Positions 22,404 to 31,755 of a stretch of 38,386 bases of DNA are shown here, one piece after another. Each line of letters begins with the position of its first letter. The first letter of the stretch is position 1. Origin of the DNA: Lamprocystis purpurea DSM 4197 (GTDB lineage: Bacteria; Pseudomonadota; Gammaproteobacteria; Chromatiales; Chromatiaceae); NCBI RefSeq assembly GCF_000379525.1, contig NZ_KB902542.1, positions 1 to 38,386 of the forward strand, in the 5' to 3' direction. Position numbers and translations under genes: made by a program. Below the pieces are notes generated by a model. It did no database searches. It was given only the letters and a program-made list of their open reading frames with translations, and was not told the origin of the DNA.

Positions 22404-22754
22404 ATGAGGATCTACGTAGGCAACCTGTCGTATAGCGTCACTGATGAGGATCTGCGCGAGGTCTTCGGCGAATACGGCGAACTCGCCGCCGCCGAGGTGA
22501 TCAAGGACAAGTTCTCGGGTCAGTCCAAAGGATTTGGGTTTGTCGATATGCCCAACAACGCGGATGCGGATACCGCGATCAAGGAGTTGAACGAGTCCGT
22601 CTATAAGGGCCGTAAGCTCACCGTCAACGAGGCCCGTCCGCGCGAGCAGAATCGTCCGCGCGGCGGTGGTGGGGGAGGCGGTGGTTGGGGCGGCGGCGGC
22701 GGGCGCGACCGTGATCGCGACGGCGGCGGCCGTGAGGGCGGCGGGCGCTACTGA
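22404..22754 (+). CDS. RRM-type glycine-rich RNA-binding protein
   Basis: 116 residues. A single RNA-recognition motif spans residues 1-80, with RNP2 IYVGNL at 3-8 and RNP1 KGFGFVDM near 42-49. A Gly-rich tail with an Arg/Asp patch (GGWGGGGGRDRDRDGGG) follows, as in the cyanobacterial and proteobacterial Rbp family. It binds RNA, often under cold stress. The tail is low-complexity and may aid condensation or membrane-proximal mRNA binding. It stands alone, with a long upstream gap and a hairpin downstream. Confidence 0.9.
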   Translation: MRIYVGNLSYSVTDEDLREVFGEYGELAAAEVIKDKFSGQSKGFGFVDMPNNADADTAIKELNESVYKGRKLTVNEARPREQNRPRGGGGGGGGWGGGGGRDRDRDGGGREGGGRY

Positions 22755-22772
22755 CCCGAAGCCGCGTTTGAC

Positions 22773-22806
22773 GGATCGGCCGCTTGCTTTAGCGGGCGAC
22801 CGATCC
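22773..22806 (+). terminator. Putative terminator hairpin after the RRM gene
   Basis: GGATCGG-CCGCT and AGCGG-GCGA-CCGATCC form a two-part stem beginning 18 bases after the RRM gene stop. TGAATTC follows, so the U-tract is poor, but position and strength suit transcript termination. Confidence 0.45.
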
Positions 22807-22899
22807 TGAATTCGCTTGGGTCTTGAGTCCTCGCTCCGGGAGACTGTCTTGGACGATCACCCTGATATCCTCAGGTAACGCGTTGGGAGTCAAGTTAAA

Positions 22900-22971
22900 C
22901 AACGAATATGATCGTTGTCGTTGTCGTTGTCGTTGTCGGTGTCGTTGTCGGAGAAGCGATTCAACGAATAT
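22900..22971. repeat. Hexanucleotide microsatellite between direct repeats
   Basis: Six contiguous units of GTTGTC (fifth unit GGTGTC) at 22914-22949, bracketed by the direct repeat CAACGAATAT at 22900-22909 and 22962-22971. It lies between the 3' ends of the RRM gene and ubiD, outside coding sequence. Copy number is likely to vary by slippage. Confidence 0.85.
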
Positions 22972-23009
22972 TTCCTGCTCCACGCCCCGCGCCAGACCGG
23001 TAAGACGGG

Positions 23010-24488
23010 TCATGCCCGCGGACCATCGATGCCAAGATCCCCCCAGATGCGATCGACCCGTTCGCGCACCGCATCGTCCATGCGAATCGGGCGGCCCCAC
23101 TCGCGGGTCGTCTCGCCGGGCCATTTGTTGGTCGCGTCGAATCCGATCTTGGACCCGAGACCCGACACCGGGGAGGCGAAGTCCAGGTAGTCGATCGGGG
23201 TATTCTCGATCAGGACCGTATCGCGTACCGGGTCCATGCGGGTGGTCATGGCCCAGATGACATCCTTCCAGTCGCGGGTGTTCACGTCGTCGTCCACCAC
23301 GATGACGAACTTGGTGTACATGAACTGCCGCAGGAAGGACCAGACCCCCATCATCACGCGCTTGGCATGGCCTGGGTATTGCTTTTTCATGCTGACGACC
23401 GCGAGCCGGTAAGAGCAGCCCTCGGGCGGCAGATAGAAATCCTCGATCTCCGGGAACTGCTTTTTCAGGATCGGCACGAAGACCTCGTTCAGTGCGACCC
23501 CGAGGATGGCCGGCTCATCCGGCGGCCGGCCCGTGTAGGTGCTGTGATAGATCGGGTCGGTGCGCTGGGTGATGCGGTCGATGGTGAAGACCGGGAAGCG
23601 GTCGACCTCGTTGTAATAGCCGGTGTGGTCGCCGAAGGGGCCTTCGGGCGCCAGATCGTCCGGGTGGATGTGGCCCTCAAGGACGATTTCGGCGCTGGCC
23701 GGGACTTGCAGGTCGGAGCCCAGGCAGGCGGCCAGTTCGGTCCGGCTGCCGCGCAGCAAGCCCGCGAAGGCATACTCCGACAGGGTGTCGGGTACCGGTG
23801 TCACCGCGCCCAGGATGGTCGCCGGGTCGGCGCCCAGGGCCACCGCGACCGGGAAGGGCTGGCCCGGATGCGCGCGCTGGAAGTCACGAAAATCCAGGGC
23901 CCCGCCGCGATGGGCGAGCCAGCGCATGATGACGCGGTTGGGCCCCAGCACCTGCATGCGGTAAATGCCAAGGTTCTGGCGCGACTTTTCCGGGCCGCGG
24001 GTCACCACCAGTCCCCAGGTGATCAGACGCGCGGCATCTCCCGGCCAGCAGTGCTGGATCGGGTAACGCCCCAGGTCGACCTGATCGCCGGCGAACACTT
24101 GCTGCTGACAGGGAGCATTGCGCCGCACCTTCGGGGCCATGTCGAGAACCTTTTTAAAGATCGGCAAGGCCGCCCAGGCTTCACGCAGTCCCTTGGGTGG
24201 GTCCGGCTCTTTGAGGAAGGCGAGCAGTCGCCCGACCTCGCGCAATGCCTCGACCGACTCCTCGCCCATCCCGAGCGCGACCCGCTTGGGGGTGCCGAAC
24301 AGGTTGCCGAGCAAGGGGACCCCTGAGCCCTTGGGGCGCTCGAACAGGAGTGCGGGACCACCGGCGCGCAGGGTGCGGTCGCAGATCTCGGTGACTTCGA
24401 GGTAGGGATCCACCTCGGCCCGGACGCGCTTGAGTTCCCCGCGTCCTTCCAGTTGCTCGATGAAGTCACGGAGATCGGTATATTTCAT
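23010..24488 (-). CDS. ubiD: 4-hydroxy-3-polyprenylbenzoate decarboxylase
   Basis: 492 residues from the ATG at 24488 ([14 protein letters not shown]), matching the ~497 residues of E. coli UbiD. It has [13 protein letters not shown] near the N-terminus, [20 protein letters not shown] and HRGGALDF in the prFMN/substrate region, [11 protein letters not shown], and the C-terminal [15 protein letters not shown]. It decarboxylates octaprenyl-hydroxybenzoate in ubiquinone synthesis using prenylated FMN made by UbiX, which is not in the window. It lies 72 bases downstream of the pterin-dehydratase-family gene on the same strand, so the two are probably cotranscribed. An earlier in-frame start at 24548 lacks homology. 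Confidence 0.95.
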   Translation of the reverse strand: MKYTDLRDFIEQLEGRGELKRVRAEVDPYLEVTEICDRTLRAGGPALLFERPKGSGVPLLGNLFGTPKRVALGMGEESVEALREVGRLLAFLKEPDPPKGLREAWAALPIFKKVLDMAPKVRRNAPCQQQVFAGDQVDLGRYPIQHCWPGDAARLITWGLVVTRGPEKSRQNLGIYRMQVLGPNRVIMRWLAHRGGALDFRDFQRAHPGQPFPVAVALGADPATILGAVTPVPDTLSEYAFAGLLRGSRTELAACLGSDLQVPASAEIVLEGHIHPDDLAPEGPFGDHTGYYNEVDRFPVFTIDRITQRTDPIYHSTYTGRPPDEPAILGVALNEVFVPILKKQFPEIEDFYLPPEGCSYRLAVVSMKKQYPGHAKRVMMGVWSFLRQFMYTKFVIVVDDDVNTRDWKDVIWAMTTRMDPVRDTVLIENTPIDYLDFASPVSGLGSKIGFDATNKWPGETTREWGRPIRMDDAVRERVDRIWGDLGIDGPRA

Positions 24489-24560
24489 GGATCTGAGGTC
24501 GGGCTGAGTGCGGGCCGGCATGATCGGGCATTGCGGGGTTCGGCTCAAGCCGCGGGCACC

Positions 24561-24926
24561 TCAGTCGTACTGGATGTACGCGAAGCGCGGGTCGTCCGGG
24601 GTGCCCTCGAGTGCGCTGTCGGTGCCGGGACGCCACATGAGCGTCTCCTCGATCTTCCGCGCCAATTCGAAGTCCTTGTCGGTGATGCCGTTGGCGGAGT
24701 GGGTGACGAGCTTCACGATGACGTCGGCATAGGAGACCTGCAGATCCGGGTGGTGCCAGGCCGCCTCTGCCAGATGTCCGACCGTGTTGACCACCATCAG
24801 CGTGCCCTTCCAGCCGCTGGTGCGGTAATGGCGCTGCAGCCGGCCGTCGTCGTAGCTCCAGCGGGGCAACTCGGTCGTGAGGTGCCGGCGGATCGCGCTG
24901 TCGGTGTAGGTCTTGTCGTTTGGCAT
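24561..24926 (-). CDS. Pterin-4a-carbinolamine dehydratase-family protein
   Basis: 121 residues. The segment AEAAWHHPDLQVSYADVIVK followed by LVTHSANGITDKDFELARKI is the PCD/DCoH signature, with the HHPD motif and second His in LVTH. The N-terminus (WSYDDGRLQRHYRT) has the family's Trp/aromatic pattern. The classical reaction dehydrates 4a-hydroxytetrahydrobiopterin for phenylalanine hydroxylase. No hydroxylase gene is here, so a role in other pterin or molybdopterin metabolism is possible, and it lies 700 bases from a cluster that makes a methanopterin-type cofactor. It is the first gene of a likely two-gene unit with ubiD. Confidence 0.88.
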   Translation of the reverse strand: MPNDKTYTDSAIRRHLTTELPRWSYDDGRLQRHYRTSGWKGTLMVVNTVGHLAEAAWHHPDLQVSYADVIVKLVTHSANGITDKDFELARKIEETLMWRPGTDSALEGTPDDPRFAYIQYD

Positions 24927-25633
24927 CGCCGTTGTCTCCTCGATGAAGCGGATGTCTGAAATCCTGCAAATCTTGAGTGTGCCTGTCTGGTATCTGACAT
25001 TCCAGGGGGGGATCTGTTCGGTTGCAGGCGCGGATCAAGAGCGCTTTCCTGAAGCGATTTCTCTTGGTATACTATCGGCATAAATATTGCTTAAACATTA
25101 CAGTGCAATGTCGGCCTTCAGGTCAGTCGGGCGCTGACGCGCCGGATCTTCGCACGCACCGACCGTTGCCGCTACCGCATGCAGGTGTGTAACCGAGGGT
25201 TTGATTCCCGATCTTGATCCGGCCGTTACGGCTGGGCGGGCGGGCCCCCTCAGTGATCGGGTTTGCGGATTCCGGCCGATTAGGTCTTGCGTGCCCGCTG
25301 GTTCGGCCCTATCCCCAAGAAAATGAGTACTTGAATAATCATGTGAAAGCCCAACCTCGGCAGCCTTGCGCGGAGTCGGAGGTCGGCAAAGGTCCAGCCG
25401 TGTGATTGAACTTCGGCGCATCGATGAACAGCCGTGTCCCGCTTGACGCGGCTGGCAGTTATGCGATTCGTGTAGAATCGCCGAGTGCGGACGCGCTCCC
25501 CGGTACGCCGGGAGAACGCGCAGCAGATGAAGACCGCGCAGACGGTCGGAGTGCGCTGCCCGATGGCTTGACGCCAGGCGGCGCAGGCAAGCTGTCCACC
25601 AAGACAAACGAAGAGATCCAGAGGAGCATCCCG
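24927..25633 (+). promoter_or_regulatory. 700-base leader region before pflB, with an extended -10 candidate
   Basis: No supportable gene. At 25065-25073, TGG-TATACT forms an extended -10 in an unusually AT-rich patch (25060-25100) between two divergent genes. TTTCCT sits 17 bases before it as a poor -35. A second, weaker TAGAAT occurs near 25474. I looked for a TTGAT-N4-ATCAA FNR site and found only poor half-matches near 25199 and 25332. The start would leave a leader of over 500 bases before pflB. Confidence 0.3.
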
Positions 25634-27952
25634 ATGACCAGACAAGACCACGAGAGCGCCGCGCTCGCCGACGACGAGCAAACGTGGGGCAAAGGCAATA
25701 CGCCCGAGGTCTCATGGGCGGGCTTTACTGCCGGTCCCTGGCAGCACGAGATCGACGTGCGCGATTTCATCCAGCGGAACGTCACGCCCTATATCGGCGA
25801 CCACAAGTTCCTGGCGGGCGCCACCAAGGCCACCAAGGCGCTATGGAACCGCGTGATGGAACTGCGCAAAGAGGAATATGAGAAAGGCGGGGTGCTGGAT
25901 GCCGACACCAGCGTGCCGTCGGACCTGTTGTCGCATGGTGCGGGCTATATCCAGCCATCACTCGAATCGATTGTCGGTCTGCAGACCGACAAGCCGCTCA
26001 AGCGGGCGATCATGCCCACCGGCGGCGTCAAGATGGTGGTCGATGGGCTCAAGGCCTACGGGTATAAGATCGATCCGGCAATCCAGGAGATCTTCGGCCG
26101 CTATCGTAAGTCGCACAATCAGGGCGTATTTGACGCCTACACGTCCGAGATGCGGGCGATCCGCAAATCCGGCATCATCACCGGTTTGCCTGACGCCTAT
26201 GGCCGTGGGCGGATTATCGGCGACTACCGCCGCGTTGCCCTGTACGGTGTCGATCGCCTGATCGCCGAGCGTGAAGAGCAGAAAGACATCAGCGACGCGG
26301 CGCGCATGAGCGAAGAGGTGATTCGTGAACGCGAGGAGCTCAGCGATCAGATTCGCGCACTGAAAGACCTCAAGGTGATGGCCTCCAAGTATGGCTACGA
26401 CATTTCCGGACCGGCCAACACGGCCCAGGAAGCCATCCAGTGGCTCTATTTCGGTTATCTCGGCGCCATCAAGGAACAGAACGGTGCCGCCATGTCGCTG
26501 GGGCGCACTTCGACCTTCCTCGACATCTATGTGGAGCGCGACCTGAAGGCCCACCGCCTGACCGAGAGCGAGGCTCAGGCGCTGTTCGACCAGTTCGTGA
26601 TCAAGCTGCGGCTGGTGAAGTTCCTGCGTACGCCGGATTATGACGCGCTGTTCTCGGGCGACCCGACCTGGGTGACCGAATCCATCGGCGGCATGAGTTC
26701 CGATGGCCGCACGCTGGTGACCAAGTCGTCCTTCCGCTTCCTGCACACGCTCGATACCCTGGGCCCTGCGCCGGAGCCGAATCTGACCGTTCTCTGGTCG
26801 CATGCGCTGCCGCAGGGTTTCAAGGATTTCTGTGCGCTGACCTCCATCCGCACCTCATCGATCCAGTATGAGAACGATGACCTCATGCGCGGCTTCTGGG
26901 GGGACGACTACGGCATCGCCTGCTGTGTGTCGCCCATGCGGATCGGCAAGCAGATGCAGTTCTTCGGCGCGCGCGCCAATCTTGCCAAGTGCATGCTCTA
27001 CGCCCTGAACGGCGGGCGTGACGAGTTGACCGGCGAGCAGATCGGGCCGGCCCTGGAGCCGATTTCCTCCGATGTGTTGGACTACGACGAGGTGATCGGG
27101 CATTTCCTGCCGATGATGGACTGGCTGGCACGGACCTATGTCGGCGCGCTCAATGTCATTCATTACATGCATGACAAATACTCCTACGAGCGGCTGGAAA
27201 TGGCGCTGCATGATAAGGATGTGCTGCGCACCCTGGCCTGCGGCATGGCGGGTTTGTCCGTGGTGGCCGACTCCCTGGCCGCGATCAAATACGCCAAGGT
27301 CACGGCCGTGCGTGACGAACGCGGTCTCGCCCAGGATTTCATCATCGAGGGCGATCCGCCGCGCTTCGGCAACAACGACGAGCGGGTGGACGCGATTGCC
27401 CGCTGGGCCATGGAAGCCTTCATGGAGAAGCTCAAGAAGATCCCGGCCTATCGCAATGCGGTGCATACCCAGTCGATCCTGACCATCACCTCCAATGTGG
27501 TCTACGGCAAGAAAACGGGGGCAACGCCGGACGGACGTAAGAAGGGTGAACCCTTCGCGCCCGGCGCCAATCCGATGAGCGGCCGTGACTTCAAGGGTGC
27601 CTTGGCGTCCATGTCGTCGGTCGCCAAGTTGGATTACCGCCATGCGCAAGATGGGATCTCCTACACCTTCTCGATCGTCCCGAGCGCGCTCGGACCGGTG
27701 GAGTCGGATCAGATCGCCAATCTGACCGGGTTGCTGGATACCTACTTCGGTTTGAATCCACACAGCAACGGCGCTCAGCACATCAATGTCAACGTGCTGG
27801 AGCGTGAAGCCCTGCTGGATGCCATGGAGCATCCGGAGAAGTATCCGCAACTCACCATTCGGGTGTCGGGGTACGCGGTCAACTTTGTCAAGCTGACGCG
27901 TGAGCAACAGCTCGATGTGGTCAACCGCACCTTCCATGGCTGCTGTGCCTGA
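25634..27952 (+). CDS. pflB: Pyruvate formate-lyase (formate C-acetyltransferase)
   Basis: 772 residues (E. coli PflB 760). The adjacent catalytic cysteines Cys430-Cys431 lie in GIACCVSPM. The glycyl-radical motif RVSGYAV has Gly746, 26 residues from the end, as in E. coli. [20 protein letters not shown] and the [11 protein letters not shown] block are also characteristic. It converts pyruvate and CoA to acetyl-CoA and formate without oxygen. GAGGAG seven bases before the ATG at 25634 fixes the start; an open extension upstream to 25406 has no homology. The activase gene overlaps its end. Formate produced here could feed the neighbouring C1 pathway. Confidence 0.95.
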   Translation: MTRQDHESAALADDEQTWGKGNTPEVSWAGFTAGPWQHEIDVRDFIQRNVTPYIGDHKFLAGATKATKALWNRVMELRKEEYEKGGVLDADTSVPSDLLSHGAGYIQPSLESIVGLQTDKPLKRAIMPTGGVKMVVDGLKAYGYKIDPAIQEIFGRYRKSHNQGVFDAYTSEMRAIRKSGIITGLPDAYGRGRIIGDYRRVALYGVDRLIAEREEQKDISDAARMSEEVIREREELSDQIRALKDLKVMASKYGYDISGPANTAQEAIQWLYFGYLGAIKEQNGAAMSLGRTSTFLDIYVERDLKAHRLTESEAQALFDQFVIKLRLVKFLRTPDYDALFSGDPTWVTESIGGMSSDGRTLVTKSSFRFLHTLDTLGPAPEPNLTVLWSHALPQGFKDFCALTSIRTSSIQYENDDLMRGFWGDDYGIACCVSPMRIGKQMQFFGARANLAKCMLYALNGGRDELTGEQIGPALEPISSDVLDYDEVIGHFLPMMDWLARTYVGALNVIHYMHDKYSYERLEMALHDKDVLRTLACGMAGLSVVADSLAAIKYAKVTAVRDERGLAQDFIIEGDPPRFGNNDERVDAIARWAMEAFMEKLKKIPAYRNAVHTQSILTITSNVVYGKKTGATPDGRKKGEPFAPGANPMSGRDFKGALASMSSVAKLDYRHAQDGISYTFSIVPSALGPVESDQIANLTGLLDTYFGLNPHSNGAQHINVNVLEREALLDAMEHPEKYPQLTIRVSGYAVNFVKLTREQQLDVVNRTFHGCCA

Positions 27953-28697
27953 AGTCACAGCGGTGGACGGCTACGTCCACTCCGTTGAGACCGCCGGGAC
28001 CGTCGATGGTCCCGGCGTGCGCTTTGTCGTGTTTCTGGCCGGCTGTCGTCTGACCTGCCTCTATTGCCATAACCCGGACACGCAAAAGCTCGGTGGCGGG
28101 CGGCTCCTATCGAGCCGCGCGTTACTGCAGGAGATCGCGGAGTACAAGCCCTATCTGATGCATACCCACGGCGGGGTGACCGTCAGCGGCGGTGAGCCGC
28201 TGGTGCAGCCCGCGTTCGTCGAGGCGGTCTTTCAGGGCTGCAAGGAACTGGGGTTGCACACGGCATTGGACACCAGCGGTTTTCTCGGCGCACGTGCGTC
28301 GGATGCGCTGCTCGATGCCACGGATCTGGTGTTGCTCGATATCAAGTCCGGTCTGCCGGGGTTGTATCAACGGGTGACCGGCGTGCCGCTTCAGCCCACA
28401 CTGGAATTCGCCCGACGGCTGGAGGCCAGGAAGCAACCGGTCTGGGTGCGATTCGTGCTTGTTCCCGGTCTGACCGATGGCGAGGATAACATCCGTGCTG
28501 TTGCGCGCATCGTGGCCAAACTCAAGAATGTCGAGCGTGTTGAAGTGCTGCCCTTCCATAAAATGGGCGAGCACAAGTGGGAGGAGATGGGCATGGAGTA
28601 CAAGCTCAAAGAGACTCCATCGCCAACCAAAGAGCAGCTTGAGTGCGCGGATGCAATTTTCCGTGCCGAGGGTGTGGTGACCGCCTCCGCAGGGTAG
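27936..28697 (+). CDS. pflA: Pyruvate formate-lyase activating enzyme
   Basis: About 253 residues, a radical-SAM enzyme. The cluster motif is [13 protein letters not shown] (Cys-x3-Cys-x2-Cys), preceded by [17 protein letters not shown], and [14 protein letters not shown] follows. The C-terminal [18 protein letters not shown] is typical of PflA. It installs the glycyl radical on PflB using SAM and a 4Fe-4S cluster under anoxia. The ATG at 27936 overlaps the last 17 bases of pflB; a GTG at 27945 is an alternative. Tight overlap implies translational coupling. Confidence 0.95.
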   Translation: MAAVPEVTAVDGYVHSVETAGTVDGPGVRFVVFLAGCRLTCLYCHNPDTQKLGGGRLLSSRALLQEIAEYKPYLMHTHGGVTVSGGEPLVQPAFVEAVFQGCKELGLHTALDTSGFLGARASDALLDATDLVLLDIKSGLPGLYQRVTGVPLQPTLEFARRLEARKQPVWVRFVLVPGLTDGEDNIRAVARIVAKLKNVERVEVLPFHKMGEHKWEEMGMEYKLKETPSPTKEQLECADAIFRAEGVVTASAG

Positions 28698-29061
28698 TGT
28701 GCGCCGTGCTCCGGGCGAGGCGCAGCCTGCGCTGCCCCGTCGTCACCCGCGTCGCCGCGCCGGATTTGCGGCGTCCAAGTTCCAGGTCCTCTTGGCTTAG
28801 CGGATCGATTGCAGATTAAACTTCGCGGCCTATGGCAAAGGCGCCCGTCTTTTGCGGATAATCCCCGCGTCGCAGAATCAGTCAACGAACTCCGGTGTGC
28901 CTCGGTGAGACTGTCAGCGCTTGCCGCCCGCGCTGATGGGTGCCGTGAATGCCGTTTTGATGCCGTCTTGCCCGTTGCGCGTGCTACGACGTCGCTGGTG
29001 TGCGCTCCTGATCTCATCGAGTGATGCCATCGGGCGATCCATCCAAGTGAGAGGCAACCAC
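28698..29061 (+). other. 364-base gap, no gene seen
   Basis: There is no open frame with family resemblance and no clear terminator. An AT-richer patch near 28805-28860 (including GATAAT at 28856) might hold a promoter for the cofactor genes downstream, but the matching -35 is poor. Confidence 0.4.
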
Positions 29062-30066
29062 ATGATCCACTGCCCGTCTGCGCGTGTCGACGTGACGGCC
29101 GCTGCCCGCCTGCACCTTGGTTTTCTGGACCTCAACGGCGGTCTGGGTCGTCAGTTCGGCAGCCTGGGACTCACCATCGATGGCTTTGCCACCCGCTTGA
29201 CCGCGGAACGGGCGGACGGATTCAGCGCGGAGGGAATGGACGCGGAGCGGGCACTCGGGTATGCCCGTACCTTTGCCGCGGCACGGGGCCTGACCGGCGG
29301 CGCCCGTCTCCAACTGCATGAGACGATCCCTGATCATGCCGGCCTGGGTTCCGGGACCCAGTTGGCGCTGGCCGTCGGTACGGCGTTGGAGCGGCTGTTG
29401 GGTCCGGCTGCCGACGGTGAGGTCTGGGATAGCCGAACCATCGCCCAGGCGCTGGGGCGAGGTCAGCGTTCGGGTATCGGCGTTGGTGCCTTCGACCAGG
29501 GCGGTTTTCTCGTCGACTGCGGACGCGGCGCCCTGCAGCAAGTGCCCCCGGTCGTGATGCGTTTCCCCTTTCCGGCGGATTGGCGGGTGCTGTTGTTGCT
29601 CGATCAGTGCGGCAGCGGGTTGCACGGCGAACCAGAGGCTCGGGCCTTCGATGCACTGCCGGTCTTTCCTGACGCGACGGTCGGGTCCCTGTGCCGCCTG
29701 CTCCTGATGCAGTTGGTGCCGGGGCTGATCGAGGGCCGGTTGCCGCCGGTCGCTGATGCCATCGGCCAGATTCAACGGGCTGTCGGCAGTCATTTCGCTC
29801 CGGTTCAGGGGGGCTGTTTTGCCTCGCCGGCGGTATCCGCCGCACTGGACTGGGCGGCGGAGCGGGGGTTTGTCGGCAGCGGGCAGTCGTCCTGGGGTCC
29901 CACCGGATTCGTCCTGGTTGCGGACCTGGACCAGGCACGCTGGCTGGAACTGAACCTCAAGGCACGGTTCGGCGCGTTGTCGGCACTGCGCTACCGCGTC
30001 GTCGCGGGGCACAATCAGGGCGCGGCGGTGGATCCAGCGACGCGGCGGGCGATGCGGGAGTCGTGA
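29062..30066 (+). CDS. Beta-ribofuranosylaminobenzene 5'-phosphate (beta-RFAP) synthase-like GHMP protein
   Basis: 334 residues. The N-terminus VTAAARLHLGFLDLNG and GSLGLTIDG, then the GHMP phosphate-binding DHAGLGSGTQLALAVG near 91-106, RGQRSGIGVGAFDQGGFLVD, and the C-terminal GSGQSSWGPTGFVLV are the signature blocks of archaeal and methylotroph beta-RFAP synthases. The enzyme joins p-aminobenzoate to phosphoribosyl pyrophosphate with loss of CO2, the first committed step of (dephospho)tetrahydromethanopterin synthesis. GAGAGG lies seven bases before the ATG. The genes for a CitG-like protein, formaldehyde-activating enzyme and pabB follow, which fits that pathway. Confidence 0.9.
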   Translation: MIHCPSARVDVTAAARLHLGFLDLNGGLGRQFGSLGLTIDGFATRLTAERADGFSAEGMDAERALGYARTFAAARGLTGGARLQLHETIPDHAGLGSGTQLALAVGTALERLLGPAADGEVWDSRTIAQALGRGQRSGIGVGAFDQGGFLVDCGRGALQQVPPVVMRFPFPADWRVLLLLDQCGSGLHGEPEARAFDALPVFPDATVGSLCRLLLMQLVPGLIEGRLPPVADAIGQIQRAVGSHFAPVQGGCFASPAVSAALDWAAERGFVGSGQSSWGPTGFVLVADLDQARWLELNLKARFGALSALRYRVVAGHNQGAAVDPATRRAMRES

Positions 30067-30094
30067 TGCGTGCCGTTCCGAGTCGAGGCCCCGG

Positions 30095-31027
30095 GTGAGC
30101 GAAGCCTTTGCATTACGGCGGCGGCTGATCGCCGACGCCTACCGGGAGGCCTGTGGTCTGGAACTGGCCGCGCTCAAGCCGGGGAACGTGCATCGCGACG
30201 CCGACGGCCATGGGATGACCGTGGACGATTTCCTGCGTAGCGCCGAGGCCAGTGCCGGCCCGTTGACCGAGCCGGGTCCGGCGCTCGGGGAGCGTATCTA
30301 TCGCGCTGTCTCCGCAACACGCGCGGCAGTCGCCTGCAACACCAATCTCGGTATACTCCTGCTGTGTGCTCCGCTGATCCAGGCCGCCCTGGATCCGACG
30401 GGCTGCGGGGGCTTGCGCCGGCGCCTGGTCGGCGTACTCAATGCCGCGGATCGAACGGATACGGACTGGCTCTTCCGCGCCATCCGACTGGCCGCGCCCG
30501 GTGGGCTGGGCGTGGCGCCGGAACACGATGTCTCCGGCGAGGCGCTCGCCACGCCGCTGGAGGTCATGGGCGCCGCGGCGCATCGCGACCGAATCGCCTG
30601 TCAATATGCCGATGGCTTTCATGATTTGTTCGAGCGGGCGCTGCCGCTGCTCGTCGGGTTCGAGACGCGGTGGCTGGACCCGGCCTGGGCCGCCGCGGGG
30701 CTCTATCTGGATTTTTTGGCGCGCTATCCGGACTCGCATGTCGCCCGCAAGTTGGGCTTGGATCAGGCGGTTGCGGTTTGCCGCCGGGCCGCGCCGATCG
30801 CTGCCGCGCTGGCCGCGGCCGCGCGGCCGCAGGTCTGCACCGAGGCGTTGCGCGCGTTGGACCTGGATCTCAAGACGGCCGGCATCAACCCCGGAACCTC
30901 GGCTGATCTGACCGTGGCGTGTCTGCTGATCCGTGCGCTGGAACCCTTATGTTGCGATGATTTATCCGCGGCGGTTGTCCGCCGTATTCCAGGCACCGGC
31001 CCGGTTACGCCGGTGCCTTCACTCTAA
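30095..31027 (+). CDS. CitG/MdcB-like (triphosphoribosyl-dephospho-CoA synthase family) protein
   Basis: 310 residues. ALKPGNVHRDADGHGMTVDD..SAEAS near the start, CNTNLGILLLCAPL in the middle, and ALDLDLKTAGINPGTSADLT at the end match the CitG family blocks (KPG..D....H.DM, NT..G). CitG makes the citrate lyase prosthetic-group precursor from ATP and dephospho-CoA, but no citrate or malonate lyase gene is here. CitG-like genes recur in methanopterin clusters of methylotrophs and archaea, so a phosphoribosyl-transfer step in that cofactor's synthesis is plausible but unproven. The GTG start is 29 bases after the RFAP synthase stop. Confidence 0.8.
   Translation: MSEAFALRRRLIADAYREACGLELAALKPGNVHRDADGHGMTVDDFLRSAEASAGPLTEPGPALGERIYRAVSATRAAVACNTNLGILLLCAPLIQAALDPTGCGGLRRRLVGVLNAADRTDTDWLFRAIRLAAPGGLGVAPEHDVSGEALATPLEVMGAAAHRDRIACQYADGFHDLFERALPLLVGFETRWLDPAWAAAGLYLDFLARYPDSHVARKLGLDQAVAVCRRAAPIAAALAAAARPQVCTEALRALDLDLKTAGINPGTSADLTVACLLIRALEPLCCDDLSAAVVRRIPGTGPVTPVPSL
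30992..31017 (+). other. Hairpin at the end of the CitG-like gene
   Basis: GGCACCGGC and GCCGGTGCC form a perfect 9-bp stem with an 8-base loop within the last codons, 40 bases before the fae start. TTCACTC follows, a poor U-tract. It may cause partial termination or protect the downstream fae message from 3' exonucleases, allowing fae to be expressed differently from the upstream genes. Confidence 0.5.
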
Positions 31028-31056
31028 GAAACCCAAAACCCTAAGGAGCGTATGCG

Positions 31057-31569
31057 ATGGCAGTGATTAACAAGACGCTGGTTGGTGAGTCCCAGGTGGG
31101 CGACGGCAATGAGGTCGCTCACATCGATCTGATCATGGGGCCGCGCGGTTCCGCGGCTGAGACTGCGTTCTGCAACGGCCTGGTGAACAATAAGGACGGC
31201 TTCACCAACCTGCTCGCGGTGGTGGCGCCGAATCTGCCGGTCAAGCCCAGTACCCTGATGTGCAACAAGGTCACACTCAAGGGTTCCAAACAGGTGGTGC
31301 AGATGTTCGGACCGGCCCAGCGGGGGGTGGCGATGGCGGTGGCCGCTTGCGTGGAAGACGGCACCATTCCGGCCGCCGAGGCGGACGACATCTTTATCTG
31401 TGTCGGCGTTTTTGTGCACTGGCAGGCTGAGGACGAGGCCAAAATTCAGGATTTCAACTACCAGGCGACCAAGGAAGCCATCCAGCGCGCCGTGGCCGGC
31501 GAGCCCAAGGCCGCCGAGGTGTTGCAGAAGCGGGGCAGCATCGCCCATCCCTACGCCGCCCACCTGTGA
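31057..31569 (+). CDS. fae: Formaldehyde-activating enzyme
   Basis: 170 residues. The N-terminal [20 protein letters not shown] carries the catalytic His (residue 22 here, equivalent to His17 of the Methylorubrum enzyme). [20 protein letters not shown] and [19 protein letters not shown] bind the pterin, and [19 protein letters not shown] is conserved. It condenses formaldehyde with tetrahydromethanopterin to methylene-H4MPT in the cytosol. AAGGAG is well placed upstream of the ATG. It is found with RFAP synthase and CitG-like genes, but the later enzymes (MtdB, Mch, Fhc) are not in this window. Formaldehyde detoxification is the likeliest role in a non-methylotroph. Confidence 0.95.
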   Translation: MAVINKTLVGESQVGDGNEVAHIDLIMGPRGSAAETAFCNGLVNNKDGFTNLLAVVAPNLPVKPSTLMCNKVTLKGSKQVVQMFGPAQRGVAMAVAACVEDGTIPAAEADDIFICVGVFVHWQAEDEAKIQDFNYQATKEAIQRAVAGEPKAAEVLQKRGSIAHPYAAHL

Positions 31570-31755
31570 TCCGGACCCGGTGACCGCGGGCGGTGCGGCC
31601 GGGGCTGCACCCGGTGTTCGGCCGCCCGCCGACCGCTGTGCCGCCCCGCCGGCTTGAGCCATGACTGCAATGCTGAGCCGGCGAGGCGGGCCGCTGGTAG
31701 CGCGCTGTCGGCTGCTTGTTCCTGGAGGAGGTGGTGGTCCCATCGGTGAGATCCC

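Noticed and set aside
22046-22435. A 129-codon frame upstream of the RRM gene
   Set aside because: It is Pro/Arg/Ser-rich, has no ribosome site, and overlaps the start of the clear RRM gene in another frame.
22914-22949. Microsatellite considered as a CRISPR-like array
   Set aside because: Units are contiguous six-base repeats without spacers, and no cas gene is present.
25190-25215. T-loop-like sequence GGTTTGATTCCCG suggesting a tRNA
   Set aside because: No acceptor, D or anticodon stems could be built around it.
25406-25633. N-terminal extension of PflB to an upstream TTG
   Set aside because: The added 76 residues have no resemblance to PFL, and a strong GAGGAG site lies before the ATG at 25634.
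25280-25681. Minus-strand frame ending in a hydrophobic FHMIIQVLIFLGIG stretch, considered as a transposase or membrane-protein remnant
   Set aside because: It runs antisense through the pflB start region and I could match no family; similarity to any transposase was not convincing.
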